Source: Bradyrhizobium cytisi (GTDB lineage: Bacteria; Pseudomonadota; Alphaproteobacteria; Rhizobiales; Xanthobacteraceae). From it: a DNA stretch of 48,836 nt. The DNA is taken from assembly GCF_008123515.1 (NCBI RefSeq), contig NZ_VSSR01000005.1, positions 128,023-176,858 on the forward strand. The letters are read 5' to 3'. Under the pieces are notes generated by a model. The model had not been told where the DNA came from, searched no databases, and saw only the letters and a program-made list of their open reading frames with translations. Each line of letters begins with the position of its first letter. Position 1 is the first letter of the stretch. This document shows positions 16,897 through 25,580 of this stretch, piece by piece. Made by a program: the position numbers and the translations under genes.

Positions 16897-18719
16897 TGCC
16901 TCGTCGCGTGAGCTGCGCGCACCGGCTTCGCAAGAGGCGCGTTGAGGGGAGCGCCGTCGGCGCGATGATGAGCTTCGACTTGGTGACGGTGCTCACCCGG
17001 CGCTCGCGCATCGCGATGCATCGGCGTGACCGCCTGCCCCAGCAGCACGGGAAGAAGTTCGTCGCGTGTTCCGACCCGCCCGAGGCGTCCTTCGTGCATG
17101 AAGACGATCTTGTCGACCAGGGCGAGCAGGTTGGGGCGGTGATTGATGATCACGACCGTTACGCGGTGCTTCCGGAGCGTCTGGATCGCATCTGCGAGAG
17201 CGCGGTCGCCATCGCCGTCCAAATTGGCATTCGGCTCGTCGAGCACGACCAGCACGGGCCTGCCGAACAGCGCGCGCGCCAACCCGATGCGCTGCCGCTG
17301 ACCGCCCGAAAGACCGGCCCCGTTATCGCCGACGACGGTGTCATAGCCCTTCGGAAGCCGCTGAATCATGGCATGCGCGGACGCCAGTTGCGCAGCCTCG
17401 ATGACCGATTCATCCGTCGCGTCGTCGCGAAAGCGAGCGATATTGTCGCGCACCGTGCCGGCGAACAGCTCGACGTCCTGCGGAAGATACCCTAGGCGTT
17501 GCCCAAGGAAATTAGGATCGAAATGCCTTGTGTCGTTCCCATCGATGCGCACGCAACCGCGGACGACGGGCCAAGAGCCGACAAGAGCCCGTGCCAGCGA
17601 CGATTTCCCGGAGCCAGACTGTCCGACTACTGCAACGATCTCACCGGGGGCCAAGTGGAAAGAAACATCTGCGACCGCCGGCATTTGGGATCCGGGTACG
17701 AGCACCGTGACGGCTTCGACCGAAACCTCACCAGCCAGTGGCGGCAACTTGGTTGGCGGGCGCTCTGAAGCCCGAGTTCGAAGCGCGGCGTCGAGCCGCG
17801 CATACGACGTACGCGCGACGACGAGAGCCTTCCATTGCGATACGGCCGCTTCCACCGGTGCAAGCGCGCGCCCCATGATGAGCGAAGCCGCGAACAGAAC
17901 GCCTCCCGAGATCTCCTGCTGAATTGCGAGATAGGCTCCTACTCCCATGATCGACACCTGGAGTGCCATCCGCAGGAATTTGGAGATCGCAAGGAGCGTG
18001 CCACCGCGTTCGCCCGCGCGGGCGCCGTCGAGAAGCGCCTCGCCATGTGTCGAGCTCCAGGCGTTGCGCACGGCGGGTCCCATTCCCAACGCGCGGATGG
18101 CCTCGGCGTTGCGTAGCGAGGATGTCAATCGGTCCAGGGCATGAAGGTTTTTCGACGCGGCCGCAATGAGCGGCGCCTTGGTGGCGCGCTCATTGAGGAA
18201 GGCCAGAAAGAGAATGGCAACCGCACCGGTCAAAGCGACCAAGCCAATCAAAGGATGAAGCAGGAAGCATATTGCCAGGAATATCGGTGTCCACGGCACG
18301 TCCATCAACGACGTGATCACACCACCCGACAGGACCTCGCGCAGAGTGTCCACGTCACGAAGCAGTTGGACGTGATGCGAGCTGCTCGTGCTCAGGGAAT
18401 GGCCGAGCGCGGTCTCGAAGACTTCCCCGGAAAGGAGCTGGTCGAACTGCAGGCCGACTTGCACCAGGACCCGGCTGCGAAAATGCTCGAGTGCCGCATA
18501 GCTGACAAATACCGCGAGCGCGATCAGCGAGAGCAGCAGGAGGGTCATTCCGTTCCGGCTGGTCAGCACGCGGTCGTAGATCTGCATCGTGTAGAGCGGC
18601 GAAACGAACACCAGCAGGTTTATGAAGATAGATAGTCCACCGGCCGCAAGCAGGCCAGGACGTATCTGACGGAATCCATCCGCGAGCGCGGAAACCTTTG
18701 CCGAAGCGTACATGTGCAT
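16893..18719 (-). CDS. Type I secretion ABC exporter (PrtD/PrsD type)
   Basis: The 608-residue protein combines six membrane helices with an ATPase domain, without a C39-like domain. LLAAGGLSIFINLLVFVSPL and YTMQIYDRVLTSRN are hallmarks of the PrtD family. The ATPase has Walker A GQSGSGKSSLARAL, signature LSGGQRQRIGLARALF, Walker B VLVVLDEPNANLD and the switch His in VVIINHRP. The last 45 residues are His/Arg-rich and unusual. The start at 18719 gives the normal PrtD N-terminus; the frame is open to an ATG at 18800, but the extra 27 residues are Cys/Arg-rich and unlike the family. The substrate gene 18924-20105 lies 204 bp upstream in the same direction, and the adaptor follows with a 4-bp overlap. 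Confidence 0.92.
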   Translation of the reverse strand: MHMYASAKVSALADGFRQIRPGLLAAGGLSIFINLLVFVSPLYTMQIYDRVLTSRNGMTLLLLSLIALAVFVSYAALEHFRSRVLVQVGLQFDQLLSGEVFETALGHSLSTSSSHHVQLLRDVDTLREVLSGGVITSLMDVPWTPIFLAICFLLHPLIGLVALTGAVAILFLAFLNERATKAPLIAAASKNLHALDRLTSSLRNAEAIRALGMGPAVRNAWSSTHGEALLDGARAGERGGTLLAISKFLRMALQVSIMGVGAYLAIQQEISGGVLFAASLIMGRALAPVEAAVSQWKALVVARTSYARLDAALRTRASERPPTKLPPLAGEVSVEAVTVLVPGSQMPAVADVSFHLAPGEIVAVVGQSGSGKSSLARALVGSWPVVRGCVRIDGNDTRHFDPNFLGQRLGYLPQDVELFAGTVRDNIARFRDDATDESVIEAAQLASAHAMIQRLPKGYDTVVGDNGAGLSGGQRQRIGLARALFGRPVLVVLDEPNANLDGDGDRALADAIQTLRKHRVTVVIINHRPNLLALVDKIVFMHEGRLGRVGTRDELLPVLLGQAVTPMHRDARAPGEHRHQVEAHHRADGAPLNAPLAKPVRAAHATRQ

Positions 18720-18869
18720 ATCCGGGCGGCCCTTGGACGGGCAGCGGCAAGCAGTTGAAATTTTGCATGTGATCGAGCGCGAGCGCTCGCATTCCAACAT
18801 TCCGCCTTGCGCAGAATGGCACCCCGGCCCGCGGCCACTGCGGCAGCAAGCGATCCCCTAGGCAATTCT

Positions 18870-18895
18870 CATACGCGGGGCGTGCCCCGCGTATG
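18870..18895 (-). terminator. Strong hairpin between the exported protein gene and its exporter
   Basis: CATACGCGGGG and CCCCGCGTATG form an 11-bp stem closed by CGTG, 29 bp after the stop of 18924-20105. No T-run follows on the minus strand. It probably acts as a partial terminator or mRNA-end stabiliser, giving much more substrate than exporter mRNA, as is common in type I secretion operons. Confidence 0.6.
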
Positions 18896-18923
18896 TCTCT
18901 GTTGACGAAAACGGTCTCTCAGA

Positions 18924-20105
18924 TCAGAAGTGCCACGCGTGATGGTCAGTGTGATGACTGATCAGATCTGCCATATGAGTCGCGGCATCCGTGTGGGTCG
19001 AAGTGGCATCCGTTGCACCGCTTCCGCTCGCAGTCGCAATCGGCGTTGTGGACGTCGGAGCGATTGCCGACGAGGCTGTCGGTGCGCTCGTCGCAAGCTG
19101 CGAAAAATCGAGCCCGTGATGGTGATGATGGTGCTGACCATCGGTCGTCGTCGATGTCGAACCGCCGGACGAACTGCCGCTGGTCGAGCCCGTGGTCGTG
19201 CCACCGGTGGTCGTACCGCCGCCCGCCGCGGTACCTGTGCCGCCGCTCGAGCCAGTGGTTGTGCCACCGCTCGAACCGGTCACGGGTGTCGTGCTACCGC
19301 CCGAACTGCCCGTCGAGCTTCCGCTGGTGCCTCCGGCCGGCGTCGTGCTCGTGGCGGTGTTGTGCTGCAGAAATACGCTCTGCAACGCGGACGAGCCCTC
19401 GAGTGCCGTATCGCCGTTCTGCGAACCCCACGCATAGGCGTAGTCGAAGGCCGGATTTGGCACGGCCGCCGCCCAATGAGCGAGCATCGTCTGTTCCTGC
19501 GCGGCTGTCGGCATCACGTAGTGGCCTCCGCTGTCATCGGCCCAGTTGCCGCCGCCGAAGGTCTGGAACACCGGGACGATGTGGTCCGCCGAAATCCCCG
19601 CGGATTCGGCGGCGGTCACGGCCTTGTCGATCATGCTGTAATCGACCGTGCTCATGTCCGACCGGACCGGATACGGATCGATGCCGAATAGATCGATGTG
19701 GGTGTTGGTCGGGTTGTAGGTGTTCGCGAACGTCGGATTTTCCGAAGACCCCATGTTCATCATGGTGATGAAGGTCTTTGCGCCGGGAACGTTGGCGTGG
19801 ATGTAGTCCGACTCAGCCTTGAGGTTGGCCGCCGTCACCAGCGTATTGTACTGTCCCGTCGGATCCGGCTCATCCTTGAGATAGAAGCCGTAGACTTTCG
19901 GATTTCCGATGTAGGGCTTCACTGCATCCATGAAGCTCTGGGTGACGCCGTCCCCCTGGTCAAGGTAGACCATGCCGCGCACGCCAGACGGCAATGCATT
20001 CAACTCGTCTACCGACGAAACATCGGCCAGGTTGAAGCCAGCCGCGGCTGGCGCGTAGGTACCTTGCGCATTGATGTTGTTACCTGCGGTATAGTGTAGT
20101 GTCAA
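18924..20105 (-). CDS. Glycosidase-like protein, probable type I secretion substrate
   Basis: The 393-residue protein has no Sec signal and starts directly with the domain (MTLHYTAGNNINAQ). Residues 1-250 match the Sec-exported protein at 2483-3388, with FYLKDEPDPTGQ near 74, HIDLFGIDPYP near 136, VPVFQTFGGGNW near 177 and FDYAYAWGSQNGD near 220. Residues 250-322 are a Gly/Ser/Thr linker, 325-330 are six histidines, and the last 60 are Ala/Thr/Ser-rich and end in HHTDHHAWHF. RTX (GGxGxD) repeats are absent. A TTG at 20105 is the start: AGGGGA lies 5 nt before it and no earlier start is useful. The exporter and adaptor genes follow on the same strand, and this is the first gene of that unit, so it is the likely cargo. 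A glycan-cutting role for the nearby polysaccharide is inferred. Confidence 0.8.
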   Translation of the reverse strand: MTLHYTAGNNINAQGTYAPAAAGFNLADVSSVDELNALPSGVRGMVYLDQGDGVTQSFMDAVKPYIGNPKVYGFYLKDEPDPTGQYNTLVTAANLKAESDYIHANVPGAKTFITMMNMGSSENPTFANTYNPTNTHIDLFGIDPYPVRSDMSTVDYSMIDKAVTAAESAGISADHIVPVFQTFGGGNWADDSGGHYVMPTAAQEQTMLAHWAAAVPNPAFDYAYAWGSQNGDTALEGSSALQSVFLQHNTATSTTPAGGTSGSSTGSSGGSTTPVTGSSGGTTTGSSGGTGTAAGGGTTTGGTTTGSTSGSSSGGSTSTTTDGQHHHHHHGLDFSQLATSAPTASSAIAPTSTTPIATASGSGATDATSTHTDAATHMADLISHHTDHHAWHF

Positions 20106-20938
20106 ATCGCTTCCCCTATCGTGGTGAGTGCCCCCAGCACCTCCAAGTCTGAGTGCAACCGGCCTCTCATTGCGGGTGAACGTATGTTTACGTTTGAGGC
20201 AGGAATCTCGGTTCGATTGGGCGGAACCAAGGGATTATTGTGCCGAAAAGTTGGGCGCTCAATTGCGCCGCAATTTGCCCGATGCATCCTTTCCAGGCGT
20301 TTCGCCAACAGCGTCAGTGGTCTGAGGTGCGACGCGCACGCGAGATGCGCCCAGTCTCCGTGCATGGCCGACGTTCACAACCTGATTGAGCTGCTCGAAT
20401 CACACCGGGAGCAGACCAGCAGAACGGCCAGGCGAGGTACCTCTAATGGAGCATTCGCATCTACGATCATACCGTTCGACCTAACGCTCCGGGGGCGAGC
20501 GAAGACGAACAGCGGATAGCCGACAATACGTTGCCCGTTTCGGGTGCCGGCGATCGCGCACAGTGGTTGAAGCGAACCGAGTGGATTTATGGCTCCGGAT
20601 TACTCCCGACGAAGGATGTTTTCACCGAAGCGTTTCCGTGATTCAGTCCGGGACGTTGGGGGGCCGGATGCGAGTTCATGGCGCGGATTTGGTGTTGAGC
20701 AGGTATTGTGGCGCTGAAGCCGAGCAGGCGGAGAGAATTAGGAACTGCAGTTGGGCATCGGATGATTTGGTCTTTTCAGCACTGTTGTCCGAGACCTCTT
20801 TTTATCGCCGAAGTACGACAGCTGCTATTTTCGTCTGGCCCGCGATCGAACTTCCCGCCTGCCTGCGCACCCTCGTTCACGGCGCACGCGTTCGCGAACT
20901 CTTCGAGTAGAACTAGCTCATTCGCTGCCGAGGATGTC
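20106..20938. other. Intergenic region upstream of the type I secretion operon
   Basis: These 833 bp lie between the secreted protein gene (minus) and a small plus-strand gene. Open frames at 20121-20519 and 20563-20910 (plus) show no ribosome site, no motif and shadow-like composition, so no gene is called. It should contain the promoter of the secretion operon; one inverted repeat is listed separately. Confidence 0.5.
20179..20194. promoter_or_regulatory. Inverted repeat upstream of the secreted protein gene
   Basis: AACGTA, TGTT, TACGTT is a perfect 6-bp inverted repeat with a 4-bp centre, 74 bp upstream of the TTG start at 20105. Its spacing suits an operator for a dimeric regulator. The regulator is unknown. 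Confidence 0.35.
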
Positions 20939-21142
20939 ATGGCAGGATCGGCCCAAGCCGAACTCAAGTTTCCGCCGGGCTCACGAATTCAGGTGAAGCC
21001 GGGAGCCGGTCCTCGCTTGGCTGCAAGGACCGGGACCGTGATCAGGACTGGATACTATCCGAAGAGTCTCCGCGTGATTCTGGATGGATCGAAGGGACCA
21101 ATCACTCTTCATATGGACTACGTGGCCATGATCGACACGTGA
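20939..21142 (+). CDS. Small KOW-like protein of unknown function
   Basis: The 67-residue protein MAGSAQAELKFPPGSRIQVK and onward has a beta-rich part with GSRIQVKPGAGPRL, ARTGTVIRTGYYPKSLRVIL and a final DYVAMIDT. The pattern hydrophobic-V-x-x-G-x-x-x-x-x-x-G-x-V resembles a KOW motif, which in ribosomal proteins and NusG binds RNA or protein. AGGA lies 6 nt before the ATG at 20939. The length is small but composition is protein-like and unlike the flanking frames. It ends 46 bp before the convergent rhaI stop. Confidence 0.55.
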   Translation: MAGSAQAELKFPPGSRIQVKPGAGPRLAARTGTVIRTGYYPKSLRVILDGSKGPITLHMDYVAMIDT

Positions 21143-21188
21143 AACAGGCGCCACGCTCTCGTCCGAGCACAAAGCCGCCGCGCCTAAT

Positions 21189-22487
21189 TTAGACGATGCC
21201 CGCCGAAGTCCCGGCGACGGCGGGGCGCTCCTTCGCTCTTTGCGCCCGATAACCGGAGGCGCGATACGCCGCTATGGGCGCGATCGCTCCGCCTGTGCGC
21301 AGGCGAGCGGCGGCGAGGAGCGGCGAGACATCTGTCGTGAAGGCGCGTTTCAATTCGAGATGCGCGCCGAGCGCGTCATTCGTCTCTTGCGCAGCTTCGA
21401 GCGCCGCGCGATCGACGATCAGGGCCTGCGCATAGGCGCGCTGCAATTCGATTGCCGATTGCATCAGGCTCTCGATCGGATCCGTGACGTTATGCGACTG
21501 GTCAATCATATAAGCGGGCGCGAAGCCTTCCGCTTTGCGGCGCTCGGCGTCGATCAGCTCGTTGAAGACCAGAAACAGCCGAAACGGATCGACCGAGCCG
21601 GTATCGAGATCGTCGTCGCCATATCTTGAATCGTTGAAATGGAAGCCCGCGAGCTTCTTGAAGCGAACCAGCCGAGCGACGATTTGCTCGATATTCACGT
21701 TCGGCGCATGATGGCCGAGATCGACGAGGCAATAGGCCTTGGGCCCGAGCTCCTGCGCGGCGGCGAAGCTGGTGCCCCAATCCGGGATCACCGTGGAATA
21801 GAAGGCCGGCTCGAAGAACTTGTGCTCGAGGAACACGCGCCAGTCGGCGGGCAGCGCCGCAACGATCTCACGCATTGCGTCGATATAGCGGTCGAGGACC
21901 TTGGTCAGACTAGACTGGCCGGCGAAGTTCGAACCATCGGCAATCCAGACCGTCAGCGCTTTCGAACCGAGTTTGCGGCCGATCTCGATGCTTTCGATGT
22001 TGTGCGCAACGGCCTGGTCGCGCACCGCCTTGTCCGTATGCGACAACGAACCGAACTTGTAAGAGAGCGCTTGCCCGGGCTGATCCTGGAACGTGTTGGA
22101 GTTGACCGCGTCGAAGGCAAGGCCATGCGCCGCGGCTTTTTCGCGCAACGCCGCATTGTCATCGACCTTGTCCCACGGAAGATGCGGCGAAACGGCCGGC
22201 GTCGCCCGCGCCAATTGATGGATGACGGCGCAATCATCGATCTTCTCGAAGACGTTGCGTGGTTCGCCCGGGCCCGGAAAGCGGGCGAAGCGCGTGCCAC
22301 CGGTACCGACTCCCCAGGTCGGAATGGCAACGCCGAATTCCGTCACCTTCCGGACCAGCGCTTCGGCATCGATCCCGCGCCGCGTCAGCGTGCGCTCAAG
22401 CGCGTGATAGTCCTCCGTCGTCGCGCCGTCGAGCCGCGCGTTGTGGTCGGCAATGAAATCGGCGCTGATCGAGAATGGCGCGCTCAT
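21189..22487 (-). CDS. rhaI: L-rhamnose isomerase, rhizobial RhaI type
   Basis: The 432-residue cytoplasmic TIM-barrel enzyme turns L-rhamnose into L-rhamnulose, the first step of the pathway. Typical parts are FGVAIPTWGVGTGGTRFARF near 51, VFLEHKFFEPAFYSTVIPDW with a metal-binding Glu, CLVDLGHHAPNVNIEQIVAR with metal-binding Asp and His, and FHFNDSRYGDDDLDTGSVDP with further metal and substrate residues. It is of the Pseudomonas stutzeri/rhizobial type, not the Escherichia coli RhaA type. The ATG at 22487 overlaps the rhaD stop (ATGA), so the two are translated together. It is the last gene of the minus rha unit. Confidence 0.93.
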   Translation of the reverse strand: MSAPFSISADFIADHNARLDGATTEDYHALERTLTRRGIDAEALVRKVTEFGVAIPTWGVGTGGTRFARFPGPGEPRNVFEKIDDCAVIHQLARATPAVSPHLPWDKVDDNAALREKAAAHGLAFDAVNSNTFQDQPGQALSYKFGSLSHTDKAVRDQAVAHNIESIEIGRKLGSKALTVWIADGSNFAGQSSLTKVLDRYIDAMREIVAALPADWRVFLEHKFFEPAFYSTVIPDWGTSFAAAQELGPKAYCLVDLGHHAPNVNIEQIVARLVRFKKLAGFHFNDSRYGDDDLDTGSVDPFRLFLVFNELIDAERRKAEGFAPAYMIDQSHNVTDPIESLMQSAIELQRAYAQALIVDRAALEAAQETNDALGAHLELKRAFTTDVSPLLAAARLRTGGAIAPIAAYRASGYRAQRAKERPAVAGTSAGIV

Positions 22488-24580
22488 CGCGTGAACGCCT
22501 GGGCATTGCCGGCATCGATATTGAGGATGTTGCCGGTCGATTTGGCCGAAAGATCGGAAGCGAAAAAGTAGATGCCCTCGGCAATGTCCGCGGGGAAGAC
22601 CGACAATTTCAACATCGAGCGTTGGCGATAGACTTCTTCGAGCTGGTCTTCCCCGACCTTGTTGGACGCCGCGCGTTGTTGGCGCCACTCGCCTTCCCAA
22701 ATTTTTGAGCCGCGCAATACCGCGTCGGGATTGACCGTGTTGACGCGGATGCCGTGCGCTGCGCCCTCCAGCGCCAGGCAGCGGGCGAGATGGATCTCGG
22801 ACGCCTTGGCAGCGCAATAGGCCGAAGCGCCAGCCGAAGCGGCGAGGCCATTTTTCGAGGCAACGAAGATGATAGTACCGCCGGTCTTCTGGCGCTGCAG
22901 CAGCCGGAACGCCTCGCGCGACACAAGGAAATAGCCCGTCGCGAGAATGTCTATGTTCTTCTGCCAAAGTGCAAGACTTGTGTCCTCGACCGGCGACGCC
23001 GAGGCAATGCCGGCATTCGAGACGACGATGTCGACGCCGCCAAAGGCGAGCGCGGTCTCTTCGAACGAGGCGATCACCGCCGCCTCGTCGGTCACGTCAA
23101 GCTTCACGCCGACCGCCGCGTCGCGGCCATAGCGTTTCGCGATCGCCGCGACGCGCTCTTTCAACGCCTCCTCGTCGATATCGGCGACGACGACGCAGGC
23201 GCCTTCGTCGAGCAACCGCTGCGCGGTTGCCCCGCCAATGCCGCCGGCGCCACCCGTTACGTAGGCGATCCGTCCGGCCAGCGGCTTCGGCTTGGGCAAA
23301 CGCTGGAGCTTGGCTTCTTCAAGCAGCCAATATTCGATGTTGAAGGCCTCTTGTTCGGCAAGGCCGACATAGGCGCTGACACCCGAGGCACCGCGCATGA
23401 CGTTGATCGCGTTGACATAGAACTCGCCGGCGATGCGGGCCGTAGCCTTGTCCTTGGCGAAGGTGAACATGCCGATCCCCGGCGCAAGATAGACGACCGC
23501 GTTGGGATCGCGCATAGCCGGCGAATCCGGATGTTTGCAGCGCTCGTAATAGGCGGCGTAATCGCGCCTGTAGGCGGCGAGCAGATCGTCGAGACCGGCG
23601 ATCACCTCGTCGAGGTTGTCGCGGCCCGGATCGTAAGGGAGAACCAGCGGCCTGATCTTGGTGCGCAGAAAGTGATCCGGGCACGACGTGCCGAGCGGCG
23701 CCAGCTTCGTCAGCGAATTGGAGTTGACGAATTCCAGCACTTCCGGCGCGTCGGTGAAATGACCGATCTTGCGCTCGTCGGCGGAAATCTTGCCGCGGAT
23801 CAGCGGCATCAGTATGGCCGCGACGTCGCAGCGCTTTTCCGGCGCGGCCGTTTCGACCTTGGTGCCCCCGAAGGAAGGCTTCTGCTCATGCGCCGCAAGC
23901 CAGTCGGCGGCCTGCTGAATGATACGCAAGGTCGTCTCGTAGCAGGCTTTCGACGTCTCGGCCCACGTAAAGAGCCCGTGGCCTCCGAGGATCACGCCGA
24001 CATACTCTGGATGTCGCGAGGCCATCTCGCCGAGTTTCAAGCCGAGATCGAAGCCCGGCCGCTGCCACGGCAAGAAACCGAGCTTCCCGCCGAAAACCTC
24101 TCTGGTCAGCCGCTCAGCATCGGCCGAGGCGGCGACGGCGATCAGCGCGTCCGCATGGACGTGATCGACATGGCGATGCGGCACGAAGGCGTGCAAGGGC
24201 GTATCGATCGAGGTCGCGCGCGGATTGAGATCGAAGGTGCAGTGATTGAACAAAGCGACCATCTCGTCCTCTTCGGCGAGACCTCGATAGAGACCTTTCA
24301 GGCTCTCGAGCTTGTCGAGGTACAGCGTCGCGAAGCCGTCGCGCTTCATCGAGCCGAGGTCGCCGCCCGAGCCCTTGACCCAAAGGACGCGAACGTTCGC
24401 GCGGGTCAGCGGATCCCGCGCGTCGACCTTCGCCGAAGTGTTGCCGCCGCCGAAATTGGTGATGCGCAGATCGACCCCGAGCAAATTCGAGCGATACAGC
24501 AACTGGCCCGGCTCATCGAGCCCGGCGGCGACGGCGTCGTCCCATAGATTGGGCAACCGCATGTCCGCAGCCTCGCTCAT
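22484..24580 (-). CDS. rhaD: Rhamnulose-1-phosphate aldolase / lactaldehyde dehydrogenase fusion
   Basis: The 698-residue bifunctional enzyme carries a class II aldolase domain (about 1-420) and a short-chain dehydrogenase domain (about 440-698). The aldolase has NFGGGNTSAK, the zinc residues in HRHVDHVHADAL and GGHG; it splits L-rhamnulose 1-phosphate into dihydroxyacetone phosphate and L-lactaldehyde. The dehydrogenase has TGGAGGIG for NAD binding, NAGIAS, Ser in VASKNG and YxxxK in AYCAAKAS; it oxidises the lactaldehyde to L-lactate. The start ATG at 24580 has GGAGAACG upstream. It faces rhaR across the operator region, and rhaI follows by overlap. The same fusion is typical of rhizobia and Bacillus. 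Confidence 0.94.
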   Translation of the reverse strand: MSEAADMRLPNLWDDAVAAGLDEPGQLLYRSNLLGVDLRITNFGGGNTSAKVDARDPLTRANVRVLWVKGSGGDLGSMKRDGFATLYLDKLESLKGLYRGLAEEDEMVALFNHCTFDLNPRATSIDTPLHAFVPHRHVDHVHADALIAVAASADAERLTREVFGGKLGFLPWQRPGFDLGLKLGEMASRHPEYVGVILGGHGLFTWAETSKACYETTLRIIQQAADWLAAHEQKPSFGGTKVETAAPEKRCDVAAILMPLIRGKISADERKIGHFTDAPEVLEFVNSNSLTKLAPLGTSCPDHFLRTKIRPLVLPYDPGRDNLDEVIAGLDDLLAAYRRDYAAYYERCKHPDSPAMRDPNAVVYLAPGIGMFTFAKDKATARIAGEFYVNAINVMRGASGVSAYVGLAEQEAFNIEYWLLEEAKLQRLPKPKPLAGRIAYVTGGAGGIGGATAQRLLDEGACVVVADIDEEALKERVAAIAKRYGRDAAVGVKLDVTDEAAVIASFEETALAFGGVDIVVSNAGIASASPVEDTSLALWQKNIDILATGYFLVSREAFRLLQRQKTGGTIIFVASKNGLAASAGASAYCAAKASEIHLARCLALEGAAHGIRVNTVNPDAVLRGSKIWEGEWRQQRAASNKVGEDQLEEVYRQRSMLKLSVFPADIAEGIYFFASDLSAKSTGNILNIDAGNAQAFTR

Positions 24581-24636
24581 TGGACGTTCTCCTGTGCTTC
24601 GTTTGAAGCCAGCTTATGTCCGACATTCGATCACGG

Positions 24637-24676
24637 TCAATCATGGATGCCCGTCGCCGCGATGCAACATGATTGA
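24637..24676. promoter_or_regulatory. Inverted repeat in the rhaD-rhaR divergent promoter region, likely RhaR operator
   Basis: TCAATCATG (24637-24645) and CATGATTGA (24668-24676) are a perfect 9-bp inverted repeat, 22 bp apart, between the starts of rhaD (24580) and rhaR (24767). Nearby ATGATCGATC and TTCGATCACGG copies add a weaker half-site. DeoR-type regulators bind such spaced repeats. Rhamnose or a phosphorylated product would release it. Confidence 0.55.
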
Positions 24677-24766
24677 TGCAGCGCGATAATGATCGATCTT
24701 GAAAGTTTGGAGTTGACCCGTCCTCGGGAGCATGACCAATTTACGGGCAAGGGGAGGAAGATCGAC

Positions 24767-25576
24767 GTGCACGAGCGAGAACGCTGGCAGGTCATCAAGG
24801 CGCTCTTGCGAGAGCGGTCGCTAGTGCGCATCGCCGATGCCTGCCGCGCGACGGGCGCCTCCGAAGCATCCATCCGGCGGGACTTCGCCAGTCTCGCCGG
24901 GCAGGGCGTCGCGATCAGGGTGCATGGCGGGCTTGAGACATTGTCCGACGCAACCAATGCGCAGGGCGACGTCCTCTCCCTTGCGACCCGCTCTTTCGAT
25001 GTCAGCCAGACGCTCAACATCGATGCCAAGCGGGCGATTGCCAAGGCGGCCGTCGCGCTCTGCGCCGACGGCGAGACGATCATCATCAATGGCGGCACGA
25101 CCACCTACCAAATGGGTGAATATCTGCGCGAGCGGCACCTGAAAGTGCTGACCAATTCTTATCCGCTCGCCGAAGTGCTGATCCACAAATCGAAATGCCG
25201 CGTCGCTCTGCCGGGCGGCGAGGTATATCGCGAGCAGGGCATGATCGTCTCGCCCTTCGAGGAGGACGCAATCCAGCATTATTCAGCTACGCGCATGTTC
25301 ATGAGCGCGATCTCGATCGGGCCGCTCGGCGTCATCGAGGGCGATCCCCTGCTCGCTCGTGCCGAGTCCAAGCTGTTGAAGCGCGCCAACAAGTTGACCG
25401 TCCTCGCCGATTCCTCAAAATTCAACCAGCGCGGCAGCCTTGTCGTTTGCCCGCTGTCGCGCATCCACACGCTGATCACCGACGCCGACGCACCGGGCGC
25501 CGCGCTCGACATGTTGCGCGAACAGGGCATTCATGTCGTCGTCGCGACCGGCGCCGACGCTATCGCGGCGGCTTGA
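24767..25576 (+). CDS. rhaR: DeoR-family regulator of rhamnose catabolism
   Basis: The 269-residue protein has an N-terminal winged helix (HERERWQVIKALLRERSLVR, ATGASEASIRRDFASL, VAIRVHGGLE) and a DeoR sensor domain with DGETIIINGGTTTYQMGEYL and SAISIGPLGVIEGDPLLARA. DeoR proteins respond to phosphorylated sugars. The start is a GTG at 24767 with GGGAGGAAG at 6 nt; it gives the family-typical N-terminus HERERW. An ATG at 24689 in the same frame would add 26 residues with no such signal. It is divergent from rhaD and followed after 4 bp by rhaT, so it is probably self-regulated as part of the transport operon. Confidence 0.85.
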   Translation: MHERERWQVIKALLRERSLVRIADACRATGASEASIRRDFASLAGQGVAIRVHGGLETLSDATNAQGDVLSLATRSFDVSQTLNIDAKRAIAKAAVALCADGETIIINGGTTTYQMGEYLRERHLKVLTNSYPLAEVLIHKSKCRVALPGGEVYREQGMIVSPFEEDAIQHYSATRMFMSAISIGPLGVIEGDPLLARAESKLLKRANKLTVLADSSKFNQRGSLVVCPLSRIHTLITDADAPGAALDMLREQGIHVVVATGADAIAAA

Positions 25577-25580
25577 AGCG

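Noticed and set aside
18720..18800. Earlier ATG start for the PrtD-type exporter
   Set aside because: The 27 extra residues are Cys/Arg-rich and unlike family N-termini; ATG at 18719 gives the usual start.
20121..20519. Open frame upstream of the secretion operon
   Set aside because: No ribosome site, no recognised motif and composition like non-coding frames.
22754..24547. Long plus-strand open frame opposite rhaD
   Set aside because: It mirrors the aldolase-dehydrogenase gene and has no fold-like pattern; no ribosome site.
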